A stretch of DNA of 64,000 nt from Sphaerisporangium fuscum (GCF_018531465.1 NZ_JAHDTF010000010.1:186001-250000), one strand, 5' to 3'. Positions 8,235 to 17,485 are shown, counted from the first letter of the stretch. Notes: generated from the letters alone by a model not told the origin. Made by a program: numbers and translations.

Positions 8235-9600
8235 TCTGCTGCGGACCCCGGCCGGGCGGTGGCTGACGCTGGTCGCCGGGCCGTGGGACGCGCGGCCGGT
8301 GGAGGGCGTCGTGCTCGTGGACGACCCCGGCGACCTCGAACGGGTCCCCGGCGGGGCCGTCTGCGTGCTGTCGCGCGACGTCCTCAGGGCCGGCGTCTCG
8401 GTGACCGGCCTGCTGCGGACCGCGGGGGAGCGGGGACTGGCGGGCCTGGTGCTGCCCGGTTCGTCCGGAACCTCGCCCGCCGTCGTCGACCTGGCCCGCA
8501 GGGTCCGCGTCGCCCTGCTGGCCGGGGCGTTCAACCAGAGGCCGGCGGATCTGGCGGCCGGCCTGCGGGAGGTCGTCCGCTCCGACCCGGAACTCCTGCT
8601 GCGCCGTACCCGGGACGCCGTCGAGCGGCTGGGCGCGGTGGAGGGAGCCGGGGAGGAGGTCATCCTCGCGGCGGCCTCCGAGGCGGTCGGCGTGGCGTAC
8701 GGCGTGGCGGACCTCGCCGAGTCGGCGGCCACCTCGGCGGTGATCAGGGTGGACGGGCGCGCGGACGGCTACGTCCGCTGGGCCGACGACGACCCGGCCG
8801 CGGCCATCGTGGCCGGAGTGGTCGCCGCCATGCTCGGCCGCGTGCGCGCGGCCGCCAGGGCCGCCGAGCAGGCCCGCGCCGCCGCCCTTCTCGCCCTGAT
8901 GCGCGCCCCGGCCGGCGACCTGCCCGCGGCGGCCCGCCGGGCGAGACTCGGCGGCGTCCCCGTGGACGGCCGCCACGTCGCAGTCTTCCTCCGCCCCGAC
9001 CGCCCGCCCGCCGCCGTTCCGTCCTCGCCGTGGAGCGCGGACGATCTGGGCGGCGGTTCGGTGCTGGCCACGCCCTGGCAGGACGGGCTGCTCGTGGTCC
9101 GCACGGTGGACGAGCCGCCCGGGCGGGGCGAGGACCCGATGGAGGCCGCCCGCCTGGGCGAATCGCTGCCCGCCGGCCTGGTGGCGGGGCTCGGCACCTG
9201 CCAGCGCGGCCCGGAAGGGCTCAGGCGCACGGCGGCGCAGGCGCGTACGGCGGCCGGCCGGGCGGCCCCCGGGGAGGTGGCCGCCTTCGACCGGCTGGGC
9301 GTCCACGCCGTGCTCGCCGAACTCACCGCCAGCGACAGCGCCGTCCTGGCGGCCCGCGACATGCTGGCCCCCCTCGGCCGGCTCGGCGCCCTCGCGCCGC
9401 ACGCCGTGCCGACGCTGAAGGCCTACCTCGACACGTGGGGCTCGCGGACCAAGGCCGCGGCGATGCTCAACCTCCACCCGAACGCGGTCGCTCACCGGGT
9501 GCGCCGCATCACCGAGGTCCTCGACCTCGACCTGGCGGACCCGCAGACCCGCTTCGCCCTCCAGCTGGCCTGTCACGTCCTCACCGAGACCGGCGCCTGA
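8218..9600 (+). CDS. PucR-family transcriptional regulator
   Basis: The 460-residue protein has an N-terminal PucR ligand-sensing domain (LHVGDLLRTP and on to about residue 120). Its C-terminal PucR-type helix-turn-helix includes the stretch TKAAAMLNLHPNAVAHRVRR. Family members usually control purine, allantoin or other nitrogen-source catabolism, which fits a hydantoinase operon. GTG 8218 is taken as start because GAGGAGGTC (8202-8209) lies just upstream and the ligand-domain motif begins right after it. It is embedded between the transporter and hyuA genes and overlaps the ATPase gene, so it probably senses the imported substrate or a product. Confidence 0.88.
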   Translation: MLHVGDLLRTPAGRWLTLVAGPWDARPVEGVVLVDDPGDLERVPGGAVCVLSRDVLRAGVSVTGLLRTAGERGLAGLVLPGSSGTSPAVVDLARRVRVALLAGAFNQRPADLAAGLREVVRSDPELLLRRTRDAVERLGAVEGAGEEVILAAASEAVGVAYGVADLAESAATSAVIRVDGRADGYVRWADDDPAAAIVAGVVAAMLGRVRAAARAAEQARAAALLALMRAPAGDLPAAARRARLGGVPVDGRHVAVFLRPDRPPAAVPSSPWSADDLGGGSVLATPWQDGLLVVRTVDEPPGRGEDPMEAARLGESLPAGLVAGLGTCQRGPEGLRRTAAQARTAAGRAAPGEVAAFDRLGVHAVLAELTASDSAVLAARDMLAPLGRLGALAPHAVPTLKAYLDTWGSRTKAAAMLNLHPNAVAHRVRRITEVLDLDLADPQTRFALQLACHVLTETGA

Positions 9601-9702
9601 GCGTCCCGCGGGCGCCGACCGTCCTCGCGGGACAACAGCCCGGGAGCCGTCGTCGTGAGGGCACATCGACAGCGTCGCGGCGGCGGACGTAATTTGCCCG
9701 GT

Positions 9703-11739
9703 ATGTCCACAGTCATCGGGGTCGACGTCGGCGGAACCTTCACCGACCTGGTCGCCTACGACGCCGCCAGCGGCGAGATCAGGGTCGGCAAACAGCCCAC
9801 GACGCCACGGGCTCCCGAGCTCGGCGTGCTCGCCGCCGTCGACGCGGCGGCCGGCGACGGCCTGCTCGCCCGCTGTTCCTACCTCGTCCACGGCACCACC
9901 GTCGGGCTCAACGCGCTGCTGGAGCGGCGCGGCGCGACGGTCGGCCTGATCACCACCGAGGGCTTCCGGGACGTCCTGGAGATCCGGCGCGGTGACCGCG
10001 CCGACCCCTACGACCTGTTCTGGACCCCTCCGCCCCCCTTGGTGCCGCGCCGGCTGCGCCGCGAGGTGCGCGAGCGCGTCGCCCACGACGGGGCGCCGGT
10101 GCGCGAGCTGTCGGCGGAGGACGTCCGCGCCGCCGCCGAGGTCTTCCACGCCGAAGGCGTCGACGCCGTCGCCGTCGTGCTGATCAACGCCTACGCCAAC
10201 CCCCAGCACGAGCTCCTCGTCCGCGACCTGCTGCGGGAGGCCGGGTTCACCGGCGAGATCTCGCTGTCGCACGAGGTGTCGGGGGAGTACCGCGAGTACG
10301 AGCGCACCACCACGACCGTCGTGGACGCCTTCGTGCGGCGCCGCATGGGCCCCTACCTGCACAACCTCGACCGCGAGCTGCGGGCCAGGGGCTTCGCCGG
10401 GCGGCTGCTGGTCACCCGCTCGGGCGGCGGGGCGTTCACCCTGGCCGAGGCCGCCGCGCGGCCGTTCGAGACCATCCTGTCCGGGCCGGTCGCCGGGGCC
10501 GCCGCCACCGCCCGGGTCGCCCGCGTGCTGGACATCGGCGCCGCCGTCGTCGCCGACGTCGGCGGCACCAGCTTCGACACCGCCCTCATCGAGGACGCCC
10601 GGCTCCCGCTGCTGTTCCAGGGCGAGGTGCAGGGACTCCCGCTGCAGAGCCCCTGGGCGGACGTGCGGTCGGTCGGCGCGGGCGGCGGGTCCGTCGCCTA
10701 CGTCGACGCCGGCGGGCTGCTGCGGGTGGGGCCGCGCAGCGCGGGCGCCGTCCCCGGCCCGGCCTGCTACCAGCGGGGCGGCACCGAGCCGACCGTCACC
10801 GACGCCGCCCTCCACCTCGGCATGATCCCCGCCGGGGACATGTCCGGCGGCATCGTCCTGTCCGCCGAACGGGCGGCGGAGGCCCTCGCGCCGCTCGCCG
10901 CGCCGTCCGGGCTGCCGGACACCGACGCCGTCGCCGAGGGCGTGATCAGGATCGCCGCCGCCCACATGGCCCAGGCCGTGCGCGGCGTCGGCGTCGACCG
11001 CGGCGTCGACCTGCGCGGATCGGCCATCGTCGCCTTCGGCGGCGCCGGACCGCTGTTCGGCTGCCTGCTCGCCGACGAGCTCGGGGCCGACCGCGTCGTC
11101 GTCCCGCCCAACGCGGGCAACTTCTCGGCCGTCGGCCTCATGCAGGCCGACATCGTCCGCAGCGCGGCCCGCACGCTGGTGCGCCTCCTCGACGACACCA
11201 CCCTGAAGGAGATCGCCGAGACCGCCGGCGCCCTGTTCGCCCGCCTGGCCGGGCGCGACGGATCGGGGGAGGCCGGCGCGGGCGCCGAGGAGGTCCGGGA
11301 GGTGGACCTCGACCTGCGCTACCGGGGGCAGGAGCACACCCTCACCGTCCGGCTGCGACCCGGAGAGGACGCCGCGGCGATCCGCGAGCGGTTCGCGACC
11401 GCCTACCACCGCTCCTACGGCCACGAGCTGGCCGACCCGCTGGAGGTGGTGACCGTGCGCTCCACCCTCCGCGTCCCGCTCGAGCGCGAGCACGAGCTCG
11501 TCCCCGCGCCGCCCGCCCCGGACCTGCCCGGACGCGAGATCAGCGTGTGGTCCTTCCGCCGCCGCGCCCACGCCGCCGCCCGCGCCGTGCCGCGGGCGGC
11601 CCTCGACGGGCCCGCCGAGGGCCCGCTCGTGGTCGTCGAGCCGACCGCGACCACCTACGTCGACGAGGGGTTCACCGTGGAGACCCATCCCAGCGGATGC
11701 CTGATCATCACCCGGCGCGGGACGGAGGCGGCGCGATGA
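9703..11739 (+). CDS. hyuA: hydantoinase/oxoprolinase A subunit
   Basis: This 678-residue protein is a full-length HyuA/OplahA-type subunit. It opens with GVDVGGTFTDLVAYD, has VHGTTVGLNALLERRG near residue 65, the mid-protein DVGGTSFDTAL, and AFGGAGPLFGCLLADELG in the second ATPase lobe. It hydrolyses ATP and, with HyuB, opens cyclic amide rings (hydantoin, 5-oxoproline or relatives). ATG 9703 begins directly before the phosphate motif; upstream codons are Arg-rich filler. About 100 bases separate it from the PucR gene, so it may have its own promoter. The stop overlaps hyuB by ATGA. Confidence 0.9.
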   Translation: MSTVIGVDVGGTFTDLVAYDAASGEIRVGKQPTTPRAPELGVLAAVDAAAGDGLLARCSYLVHGTTVGLNALLERRGATVGLITTEGFRDVLEIRRGDRADPYDLFWTPPPPLVPRRLRREVRERVAHDGAPVRELSAEDVRAAAEVFHAEGVDAVAVVLINAYANPQHELLVRDLLREAGFTGEISLSHEVSGEYREYERTTTTVVDAFVRRRMGPYLHNLDRELRARGFAGRLLVTRSGGGAFTLAEAAARPFETILSGPVAGAAATARVARVLDIGAAVVADVGGTSFDTALIEDARLPLLFQGEVQGLPLQSPWADVRSVGAGGGSVAYVDAGGLLRVGPRSAGAVPGPACYQRGGTEPTVTDAALHLGMIPAGDMSGGIVLSAERAAEALAPLAAPSGLPDTDAVAEGVIRIAAAHMAQAVRGVGVDRGVDLRGSAIVAFGGAGPLFGCLLADELGADRVVVPPNAGNFSAVGLMQADIVRSAARTLVRLLDDTTLKEIAETAGALFARLAGRDGSGEAGAGAEEVREVDLDLRYRGQEHTLTVRLRPGEDAAAIRERFATAYHRSYGHELADPLEVVTVRSTLRVPLEREHELVPAPPAPDLPGREISVWSFRRRAHAAARAVPRAALDGPAEGPLVVVEPTATTYVDEGFTVETHPSGCLIITRRGTEAAR

Positions 11740-13457
11740 CGACCGTCAGGACGACCTTCTCCCAGCCGCGCCCCGGGCTCGGCGACGGCGCCGACCCCGT
11801 CACCACCGAGATCATCCGGCAGGGGCTCAACGCGGCCGCCGACCACATGAAGAGGTCGCTGATCCGCACGGCCTTCTCGCCGATCATCTACGAGGCGCTG
11901 GACTTCGCCGTCGCCTTCTACGACGCCGACCTGTGCATGCTGTCCCAGGCCCCGACCCTGCCCGCGTTCATGGGCACGCTCGGCTTCTGCGTGCGGGCCG
12001 CGGTGGACGGCATCGGCGGCCCGGAGGCGCTCGCCCCCGGCGACGTGATCCTCTACAACGACCCCTACGGCACCGGCTCCCACCCGCAGGACGCCGCCAT
12101 GGTCGTGCCGATCTTCGTCGCCGGCGAACTGGTCGCCTACTCGGCGATCAAGGCCCACTGGCTGGACATCGGCGGCAAGGACCCCTACTGCACCGACACC
12201 ATCGACGTGTACCAGGAGGGGACGATCTTCCCGGGGGTGAAGCTCTACGACGCCGGACGGCTGGTCACCGACGTCTACCGGCTCATCCTCGCCAACAGCC
12301 GGATGGCGGAGGCGGTGATCGGCGACATCAACGCCATGGTCGCCGGGGCCAGGGCGGGGGCCGACGCCCTGGCCGCCATCGTGGAGCGGTACGGCGTGGA
12401 GACCTTCCGCAGGTGCGTCGCCCGCATGTACGCCCACGGCGAGGCGCTGGTGCGCAGCTGGTTCGCCGAGCTGCCCGACGGCGTCTACACCGCCTCCAGC
12501 GTGATCGACTCCGACGGGGTCAGCGGCGTCCCGGTGCCGTTCGGGGTCCGCGTCACCGTCGAGGGATCCGGCATCGAGGTCGACCTCACCGACTGCCCCG
12601 ACCAGACGGCCGGGCCGATCAACTGTCCTCTGCCCTCCACGGTGGCGGCGTGCCGGCTCGCCGTCGCCTTCCTGGCCGGAGCGGGGGAGCAGCCCAACGA
12701 GGGCCACTTCATGCCGCTGGAGCTCGTCACCCGCGAGGGCTCGCTGTTCCACCCGGTCAAGCCCGCGCCCTGCTTCATGTACGGCATCCCGTCCGACCAC
12801 GCGATCGAACTGATCATCAAGGCGCTGGCCCCGGCCGTACCCGCCTCGGTGCCCGCGGCGAGCGGCGGCGACATCAACGCGCTGGTCTGGTGGGGCACCA
12901 GGGAGGACGGCGGCGCGCCGTGGGCCGACGGGGCCCCGCACCCCGTCGGGCAGGGCGCCTCGCCGCACGGCGACGGGGCGAGCGCGCTGATGTACATCTC
13001 CGAGTCGGCGACCCGCTTCACCCCGGCGGAGGTGTGGGAGGCCCGCAACCCCTGGCGCATCGAACGGCTGGCCCTCGCCGAGGACTCCGGAGGCCCCGGC
13101 CGGTACCGGGGCGGGCTCGGCCTGGACCTGACGTTCCGGTGCCTGGAGGACCAGTACCTCACCTCGGCGCTCGCCCGCACGGCGCTGGAGCCGTGGGGAC
13201 TGTCGGGAGGCCTGCCCGGACGGCCCAACCGGCTCACCGTCGAGTACCCGGACGGCTCGGCCGAGGACCATTCCCTCAGGACCCGCGTCCCGCTGCCGAA
13301 GGGCGCCGTGGTCCACCTGCGCACCGGCTCGGGCGGCGGCTACGGGGACCCGGCCGAGCGGGACCCGCGGGCGGTGGCCGACGACCTTCGCGAGGGGTAC
13401 GTCACCGAGGAGCACGCCCGCCGCCACTACCCCCACGCCTTCCCCGGGGAGGGGTGA
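11736..13457 (+). CDS. hyuB: hydantoinase/oxoprolinase B subunit
   Basis: A 573-residue HyuB-type subunit. Family landmarks seen are DPVTTEIIRQGL near the N-terminus, DVILYNDPYGTGSHPQD, HWLDIGGKDP, SRMAEAVIGDINAMVAG and the Gly-rich C-terminal SGGGYGDPAERDP. Together with the A subunit it forms the ring-opening enzyme; the B subunit carries the hydrolytic half of the reaction in characterised relatives. Length is normal and the start is translationally coupled to hyuA. It is the last gene of the operon, and pafA starts 123 bases later on what looks like a separate promoter. Confidence 0.92.
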   Translation: MTTVRTTFSQPRPGLGDGADPVTTEIIRQGLNAAADHMKRSLIRTAFSPIIYEALDFAVAFYDADLCMLSQAPTLPAFMGTLGFCVRAAVDGIGGPEALAPGDVILYNDPYGTGSHPQDAAMVVPIFVAGELVAYSAIKAHWLDIGGKDPYCTDTIDVYQEGTIFPGVKLYDAGRLVTDVYRLILANSRMAEAVIGDINAMVAGARAGADALAAIVERYGVETFRRCVARMYAHGEALVRSWFAELPDGVYTASSVIDSDGVSGVPVPFGVRVTVEGSGIEVDLTDCPDQTAGPINCPLPSTVAACRLAVAFLAGAGEQPNEGHFMPLELVTREGSLFHPVKPAPCFMYGIPSDHAIELIIKALAPAVPASVPAASGGDINALVWWGTREDGGAPWADGAPHPVGQGASPHGDGASALMYISESATRFTPAEVWEARNPWRIERLALAEDSGGPGRYRGGLGLDLTFRCLEDQYLTSALARTALEPWGLSGGLPGRPNRLTVEYPDGSAEDHSLRTRVPLPKGAVVHLRTGSGGGYGDPAERDPRAVADDLREGYVTEEHARRHYPHAFPGEG

Positions 13458-13568
13458 GGGCGTCAAGGTAGGGGAGATCTCCGCCGCCGGTGAGCGAAAG
13501 GTCGTCCCGGAGGCCGAACCCGCGCGGAAACACCGAGAAGATCCCTCCCTTCCGCGGCCTCGGGGACA

Positions 13569-13581
13569 TAGTGTGATGTGA
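13569..13581 (+). promoter_or_regulatory. -10 box of pafA, likely leaderless transcript
   Basis: TAGTGT (13569-13574) lies six bases before ATG 13581, and no Shine-Dalgarno is visible. A TANNNT box at this distance would start transcription at or next to the start codon. A matching -35 was not convincing. Confidence 0.5.
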
Positions 13582-14939
13582 TGGATCGTCGCATCTTCGG
13601 CTTGGAGAACGAGTACGGCGTCACCTGCACGTTCAGGGGGCAGCGCAGGCTGTCCCCCGACGAGGTGGCGCGGTACCTCTTCCGCAGAGTCGTGTCCTGG
13701 GGCCGATCGAGCAACGTTTTTCTCCGCAACGGCGCCCGCCTCTACCTCGACGTGGGCAGCCACCCCGAGTACGCCACCCCCGAGTGTGACAACGTCGTGG
13801 AGCTCGTCACCCACGACAAGGCGGGGGAGCGCATTCTTGAAGGCCTGCTCGTCGACGCCGAGAAGCGGCTACGCGAAGAGGGCATCGCTGGAGACATCTA
13901 CCTCTTCAAGAACAACACCGACTCGGCGGGCAACTCCTACGGCTGCCACGAGAACTACCTCGTGGGCAGGCACGGCGAGTTCGGCCGCCTCGCCGACGTC
14001 CTGATCCCGTTCCTGGTGACCCGGCAGATCATCTGCGGGGCCGGCAAGGTGCTGCAGACGCCCCGTGGAGCGGTCTACTGCGTCTCCCAGCGCGCCGAGC
14101 ACATCTGGGAGGGCGTCTCCAGCGCCACCACCAGGTCCCGCCCGATCATCAACACCCGCGACGAGCCCCACGCCGACGCCGAGCGGTTCCGGCGGCTCCA
14201 CGTGATCGTCGGCGACTCCAACATGAGCGAGACCACCATGCTGCTGAAGGTCGGGGCCACCGACCTCGTGCTGCGCATGGTCGAGGCCGGCACCGTCATG
14301 CGCGACCTCAGCCTCGAGAACCCCATCAGGGCGATCCGCGAGGTCTCGCACGACATGACCGGGCGCAGGCGCGTGCGCCTGGCCAACGGGCGCGAGGCGT
14401 CCTCGCTGGAGATCCAGCAGGAGTACCTCACCAAGGCGCGCGACTTCGTCGACCGCCGCGGCGGCGACGCCACCACCCTGCGGGTGCTGGAGCTGTGGGA
14501 GCGCACCCTGCGCGCCGTGGAGACCGGCGAGCTCGACCTGGTCTCCCGAGAGATCGACTGGGTGACGAAGTACCAGCTCATCGAGCGGTACCGCACCAAG
14601 TACGACCTGCCGCTGTCCTCGCCCAGGGTGGCGCAGCTCGACCTCGCCTACCACGACGTGCACCGCAAGCGGGGGCTGTACTACCTGCTGCAGAAGCGCG
14701 GCGCGGTGGAGCGGGTGGCCTCCGACCTGAAGATCTTCGAGGCCAAGTCGGTGCCGCCGCAGACGACCCGCGCCCGGCTGCGCGGCGAGTTCATCCGCAA
14801 GGCACAGGAGAAGCGCCGCGACTTCACCGTCGACTGGGTGCACCTGAAGCTCAACGACCAGGCCCAGCGCACCGTGCTGTGCAAGGACCCCTTCCGCAGC
14901 GTCGACGAGCGGGTCGACAAGCTGATCGCCGGCATGTGA
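13581..14939 (+). CDS. pafA: Pup--protein ligase PafA
   Basis: This 452-residue enzyme attaches the prokaryotic ubiquitin-like protein Pup to lysines of target proteins, marking them for the actinobacterial proteasome. The sequence begins [16 protein letters not shown] with Glu9, and Asp57 lies in [16 protein letters not shown]; both positions match the catalytic and metal-binding residues known in PafA. Length is normal. ATG 13581 matches the conserved N-terminus; GTG 13578 would add one Met. The Pup gene, dop and prcBA are not between the hydantoinase operon and pafA, so any such genes must lie outside the window. It is followed by a hairpin and then an FKBP lipoprotein gene. Confidence 0.97.
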   Translation: MDRRIFGLENEYGVTCTFRGQRRLSPDEVARYLFRRVVSWGRSSNVFLRNGARLYLDVGSHPEYATPECDNVVELVTHDKAGERILEGLLVDAEKRLREEGIAGDIYLFKNNTDSAGNSYGCHENYLVGRHGEFGRLADVLIPFLVTRQIICGAGKVLQTPRGAVYCVSQRAEHIWEGVSSATTRSRPIINTRDEPHADAERFRRLHVIVGDSNMSETTMLLKVGATDLVLRMVEAGTVMRDLSLENPIRAIREVSHDMTGRRRVRLANGREASSLEIQQEYLTKARDFVDRRGGDATTLRVLELWERTLRAVETGELDLVSREIDWVTKYQLIERYRTKYDLPLSSPRVAQLDLAYHDVHRKRGLYYLLQKRGAVERVASDLKIFEAKSVPPQTTRARLRGEFIRKAQEKRRDFTVDWVHLKLNDQAQRTVLCKDPFRSVDERVDKLIAGM

Positions 14940-14944
14940 GGGAG

Positions 14945-14988
14945 GATCCGCCGGGGCTGTCCATTCGAGCGGACATGCCCGGCGGATC
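14945..14988 (+). terminator. stem-loop after pafA
   Basis: GATCCGCCGGG (14945-14955) pairs perfectly with CCCGGCGGATC (14978-14988). The loop itself contains a smaller TGTCC/GGACA stem. It begins six bases after the pafA stop. There is no T-run, as is common for actinobacterial terminators. Confidence 0.6.
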
Positions 14989-15144
14989 TCCCGTATCTCC
15001 TCCTCGTCCCGTCGCCACACACCCCTGACAGGAAAGGTTTGCGAGTGTAAGGTCACGCCTTCGGCAAGATCGGTTCGAGCGACCCGCGCGGTGGCGGGGG
15101 TCCGGTAGTGTTACGCGAACGTGACGTCTTTCCGAGGGATACCT

Positions 15145-16092
15145 ATGCGCCGACTGGCCGTTCTCGCCGCCCTTCCGTTGCTGTTCGCCGCCGCCTGCGG
15201 CAGTAACAGCGGCGACGTCACCGCCAAGACCGGGACATCCGCCTCGGGTGTCAAGGTGGCGGGGGAGTTCGGTAAGAAACCGCAGGTCACCTTCCCCTCG
15301 GGCAAGCCGCCCGCGACGTCCTCGTCCGCGACCATCTCCCAGGGCCAGGGCTCACCCGTCAAGGACGGCGACTCGGTGGTCGCCAACCTCACCGCCTACA
15401 GCTGGGACGGCAAGACCAACGCCTCCTCCGGCTCCACCTACGACGACGGCGCGCCGCAGCTGATCAAGGTCGACGCCAAGCTGCCCTCCGTCGTCCACAA
15501 GGCCTTCCAGGACAGCAAGCCGGGCGGCCGGTTCCTCGCCGTCGTCGCCAAGGACAGCCTGACCGCCGACCAGCTGGCGCAGGCCAAGTCGCAGGGCGCC
15601 GACACCTCCATCGCGAGCGTCTACGTCGTCGACGTGATGGGGGTCCCCACCGCCAAGGCCGCCCAGGGCAGCGCCGTCGACCCGGGCGTCAAGGGCGTCA
15701 AGCTCGAGAATCCCGGCGGCGACCAGGCGCCCAAGCTGACCACCAAGACCGGTGAGGCCGCGCCGAAGCAGCTCGTCGCCAAGACCGTGATCAAGGGCAC
15801 CGGGCCGGTCGTGAAGTCCGGCCAGACGCTCCTGGTGCACTACACCGGCAAGATCTGGGGCAGCGACCTCGAGTTCGACAGCAGCTGGGGCCGTGGTGAG
15901 CCGGTGATGTTCCCGATCGGCGTCGGCAAGGTCATCAAGGGCTGGGACCAGGGCCTGGTGGGCGTCCCGGTCGGCAGCCGGGTGCTGCTGGCCATCCCGC
16001 CGGACCTCGGGTACGGCAAGGCGGGCCAGGGCGACAAGATCAAGGGCACCGACACCCTGGTCTTCGTGGTCGACGTCCTCGGCGCCTACTGA
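15145..16092 (+). CDS. FKBP-type peptidyl-prolyl isomerase lipoprotein
   Basis: A 315-residue surface lipoprotein. The signal sequence ends in FAAAC with Cys18 as the lipidation site. The C-terminal domain (about residues 205-315) is a canonical FKBP fold: LLVHYTGKIWG, FDSSWGRGEP, VIKGWDQGLVGVPVGSRVLL and IPPDLGYG. The middle region (about 75-175) looks like a second, degenerate FKBP domain ending in YVVDVMG. It should catalyse proline isomerisation on exported proteins. FKBP genes commonly follow pafA in actinobacteria. ATG 15145 is chosen because it starts the signal peptide; GTG 15121 is upstream. A TAGTGT box (about 15106-15111) could be its promoter. Confidence 0.93.
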   Translation: MRRLAVLAALPLLFAAACGSNSGDVTAKTGTSASGVKVAGEFGKKPQVTFPSGKPPATSSSATISQGQGSPVKDGDSVVANLTAYSWDGKTNASSGSTYDDGAPQLIKVDAKLPSVVHKAFQDSKPGGRFLAVVAKDSLTADQLAQAKSQGADTSIASVYVVDVMGVPTAKAAQGSAVDPGVKGVKLENPGGDQAPKLTTKTGEAAPKQLVAKTVIKGTGPVVKSGQTLLVHYTGKIWGSDLEFDSSWGRGEPVMFPIGVGKVIKGWDQGLVGVPVGSRVLLAIPPDLGYGKAGQGDKIKGTDTLVFVVDVLGAY

Positions 16093-16111
16093 CCCTCTTC
16101 GGCACTCCGGC

Positions 16112-16152
16112 AACGGCGACACCGCCCGTCCACGACGGGCGGTGTCGCCGTT
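16112..16152. terminator. strong intrinsic terminator after the FKBP gene
   Basis: A perfect 19-base stem (16112-16130 with 16134-16152) closes a 3-base loop (CAC) and ends in TTT. It lies 20 bases after the FKBP stop codon. It closes the pafA/FKBP unit and marks the left edge of the accessory segment that separates this unit from pafB. Confidence 0.9.
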
Positions 16153-16226
16153 TCGGTTCTCCTGCCGGCATTGACCTGATCTACATAGTAAAGGCGGCCG
16201 CTCGTCGCGCGCCGTCACGGCCGCTC

Positions 16227-16241
16227 TAGACTCGGCTTCCG
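16227..16241 (+). promoter_or_regulatory. -10 box, leaderless start of the SufR-like regulator
   Basis: TAGACT (16227-16232) is eight bases before GTG 16241 and there is no ribosome-binding sequence. This spacing predicts a leaderless mRNA. Confidence 0.45.
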
Positions 16242-16879
16242 TGAGCAGCGACGATCTCGACGTCCTCGGTGTCCTGCGCGATCCGGTGCGGCGGGCACTG
16301 TACGACTACGTGGCGGCCCAGGGGCGGGACGTGGGGCGGGACGAGGCGGCGCGGGCCGCCGGGGTGGGACGCACGCTCGCCGCCCATCACCTGGACAAGC
16401 TGACCGAGTCGGGCCTGCTGGAGTCGTCGTTCACCCGCCTGAGCGGCCGCACCGGCCCCGGCGGCGGGCGTCCGGCCAAGGTCTACCGGCGGGCCGAGGG
16501 GGAGCGGCAGATCAGCATCCCGCCGCGCGACTACCGCACGCTGGCGCTGATGCTCGCCGAGACGGTCGACCTGCTCGGCGGCGAGGAGGCGGCCGAGCGG
16601 GCCGCCCGCCGGGTGGGCGAGCGCGCCGGCGCGGCCGGCGACCTCCGCGAGGCCCTGCGGGAGCGCGGCTACGAGCCATACGACGACGGTGACGTCGTCC
16701 GCCTGCGCAACTGCCCGTTCCACGTGCTCGCGGAGGAGCGGCCGGTGCTGGTGTGCTCGATGAACCTCGCCCTGTGCCAGGGGCTGCTGTCGGCGGTGGG
16801 CGAATCGGGGATGAGCGCCCGGATCGACCCCCGGCCGGGGGAGTGCTGCGTGGCGTTTTCTAAAAACAACGAAGATTGA
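16241..16879 (+). CDS. ArsR/SufR-like winged-helix regulator with Cys-rich C-terminus
   Basis: A 212-residue regulator. Residues 5-75 form a winged helix (VLRDPVRRALYDYVAAQGRD, AAGVGRTLAAHHLDKLTESGLL). The C-terminal half carries several cysteines in NCPFHVLA, VLVCSMNLALCQGLL and PGECCVAF. This layout matches the COG2345/SufR group, in which Cys residues of this half can hold an iron-sulfur cluster and make the protein a redox or iron sensor. It is not linked to suf genes here; the partner gene is a DUF3291 protein 32 bases downstream. The function as a metal/redox sensor is inferred from the Cys pattern only. Confidence 0.75.
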   Translation: MSSDDLDVLGVLRDPVRRALYDYVAAQGRDVGRDEAARAAGVGRTLAAHHLDKLTESGLLESSFTRLSGRTGPGGGRPAKVYRRAEGERQISIPPRDYRTLALMLAETVDLLGGEEAAERAARRVGERAGAAGDLREALRERGYEPYDDGDVVRLRNCPFHVLAEERPVLVCSMNLALCQGLLSAVGESGMSARIDPRPGECCVAFSKNNED

Positions 16880-16911
16880 CATAGAAGCGACGGTCATGGT
16901 GTGCTGGGCGC

Positions 16912-17388
16912 ATGCATCTCGCTCAGCTCAACGTCGCCCACATGCGCGCCGCCAAGGAATCGGCGGAACTCGCCGACTTCGTCGCCGGGCTCGAACCCAT
17001 CAACGCCATCAGCGACGCCGCCCCCGGATTCGTCTGGCGGCTCAAGGGCGGAGACGACCCCACCGACACCGTCCAGCACGACTACGGCGACATGCTGCTG
17101 ATCAACTTCTCGGTGTGGGAGTCCCGCGAGACGCTGTGGAACTTCGTGTACCGCACCGCGCACCTGGAGTACCTGCGCCGCCGCCGGGAGTGGTTCACGC
17201 GCGTCGCCGAGCCGTACAGCGTCATGTGGTGGGTCCCCGAGGGCTACGTCCCGACGCTGGAGGAGGGGTGGGAGAGGCTCCGCAGGCTGCGGGAGGAGGG
17301 CCCCGGCCCCGAGGCCTTCACCTTCTCCGACTTCCACGAGCCGCCCGCCCCCCGCGAGTCCGAGGAGCCCGCCGCCACCGGCGCCTAG
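16912..17388 (+). CDS. DUF3291 domain-containing protein
   Basis: A 158-residue protein of the DUF3291 family, related in fold to the dimeric alpha/beta-barrel monooxygenases. Recognisable parts are HLAQLNVA at the N-terminus, FVWRLKGG, FSVWESRETLWNFVYRTAHLEYLRRRREWF and VMWWVPEGYVPT. Length is normal. No cofactor motif is visible. It follows the SufR-like regulator on the same strand with a short gap, so the two are probably cotranscribed. Its reaction is unknown; a small-molecule oxygenase or sensor role is the family-level guess. Confidence 0.82.
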   Translation: MHLAQLNVAHMRAAKESAELADFVAGLEPINAISDAAPGFVWRLKGGDDPTDTVQHDYGDMLLINFSVWESRETLWNFVYRTAHLEYLRRRREWFTRVAEPYSVMWWVPEGYVPTLEEGWERLRRLREEGPGPEAFTFSDFHEPPAPRESEEPAATGA

Positions 17389-17438
17389 GGCGCCCTCCCC
17401 AAGGACCACCGGCTCCCCGCCGTGCCGGACGGAGGTAA

Positions 17439-17468
17439 TTCGTACTGCGAAGTAACGTCGGCTAGACT
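17439..17468 (+). promoter_or_regulatory. operator and -10 of the MarR regulator gene
   Basis: The near-palindrome TTCGTACTGCGAA (17439-17451) sits where the -35 region would be, followed by a TAGACT -10 box (17463-17468). The same sequence type occurs three times in front of the MFS gene at 19824. This fits autorepression by the MarR protein encoded at 17486. Confidence 0.65.
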
Positions 17469-17485
17469 CGTCACCGGGAGGTGTT

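Noticed and set aside
7987..11688. Very long minus-strand open frame (1233 codons) antisense to the PucR and hyuA genes
   Set aside because: It is Gly/Arg/Asp-rich with no domain signature and lies wholly opposite well-supported genes; such frames are a by-product of high third-position GC.
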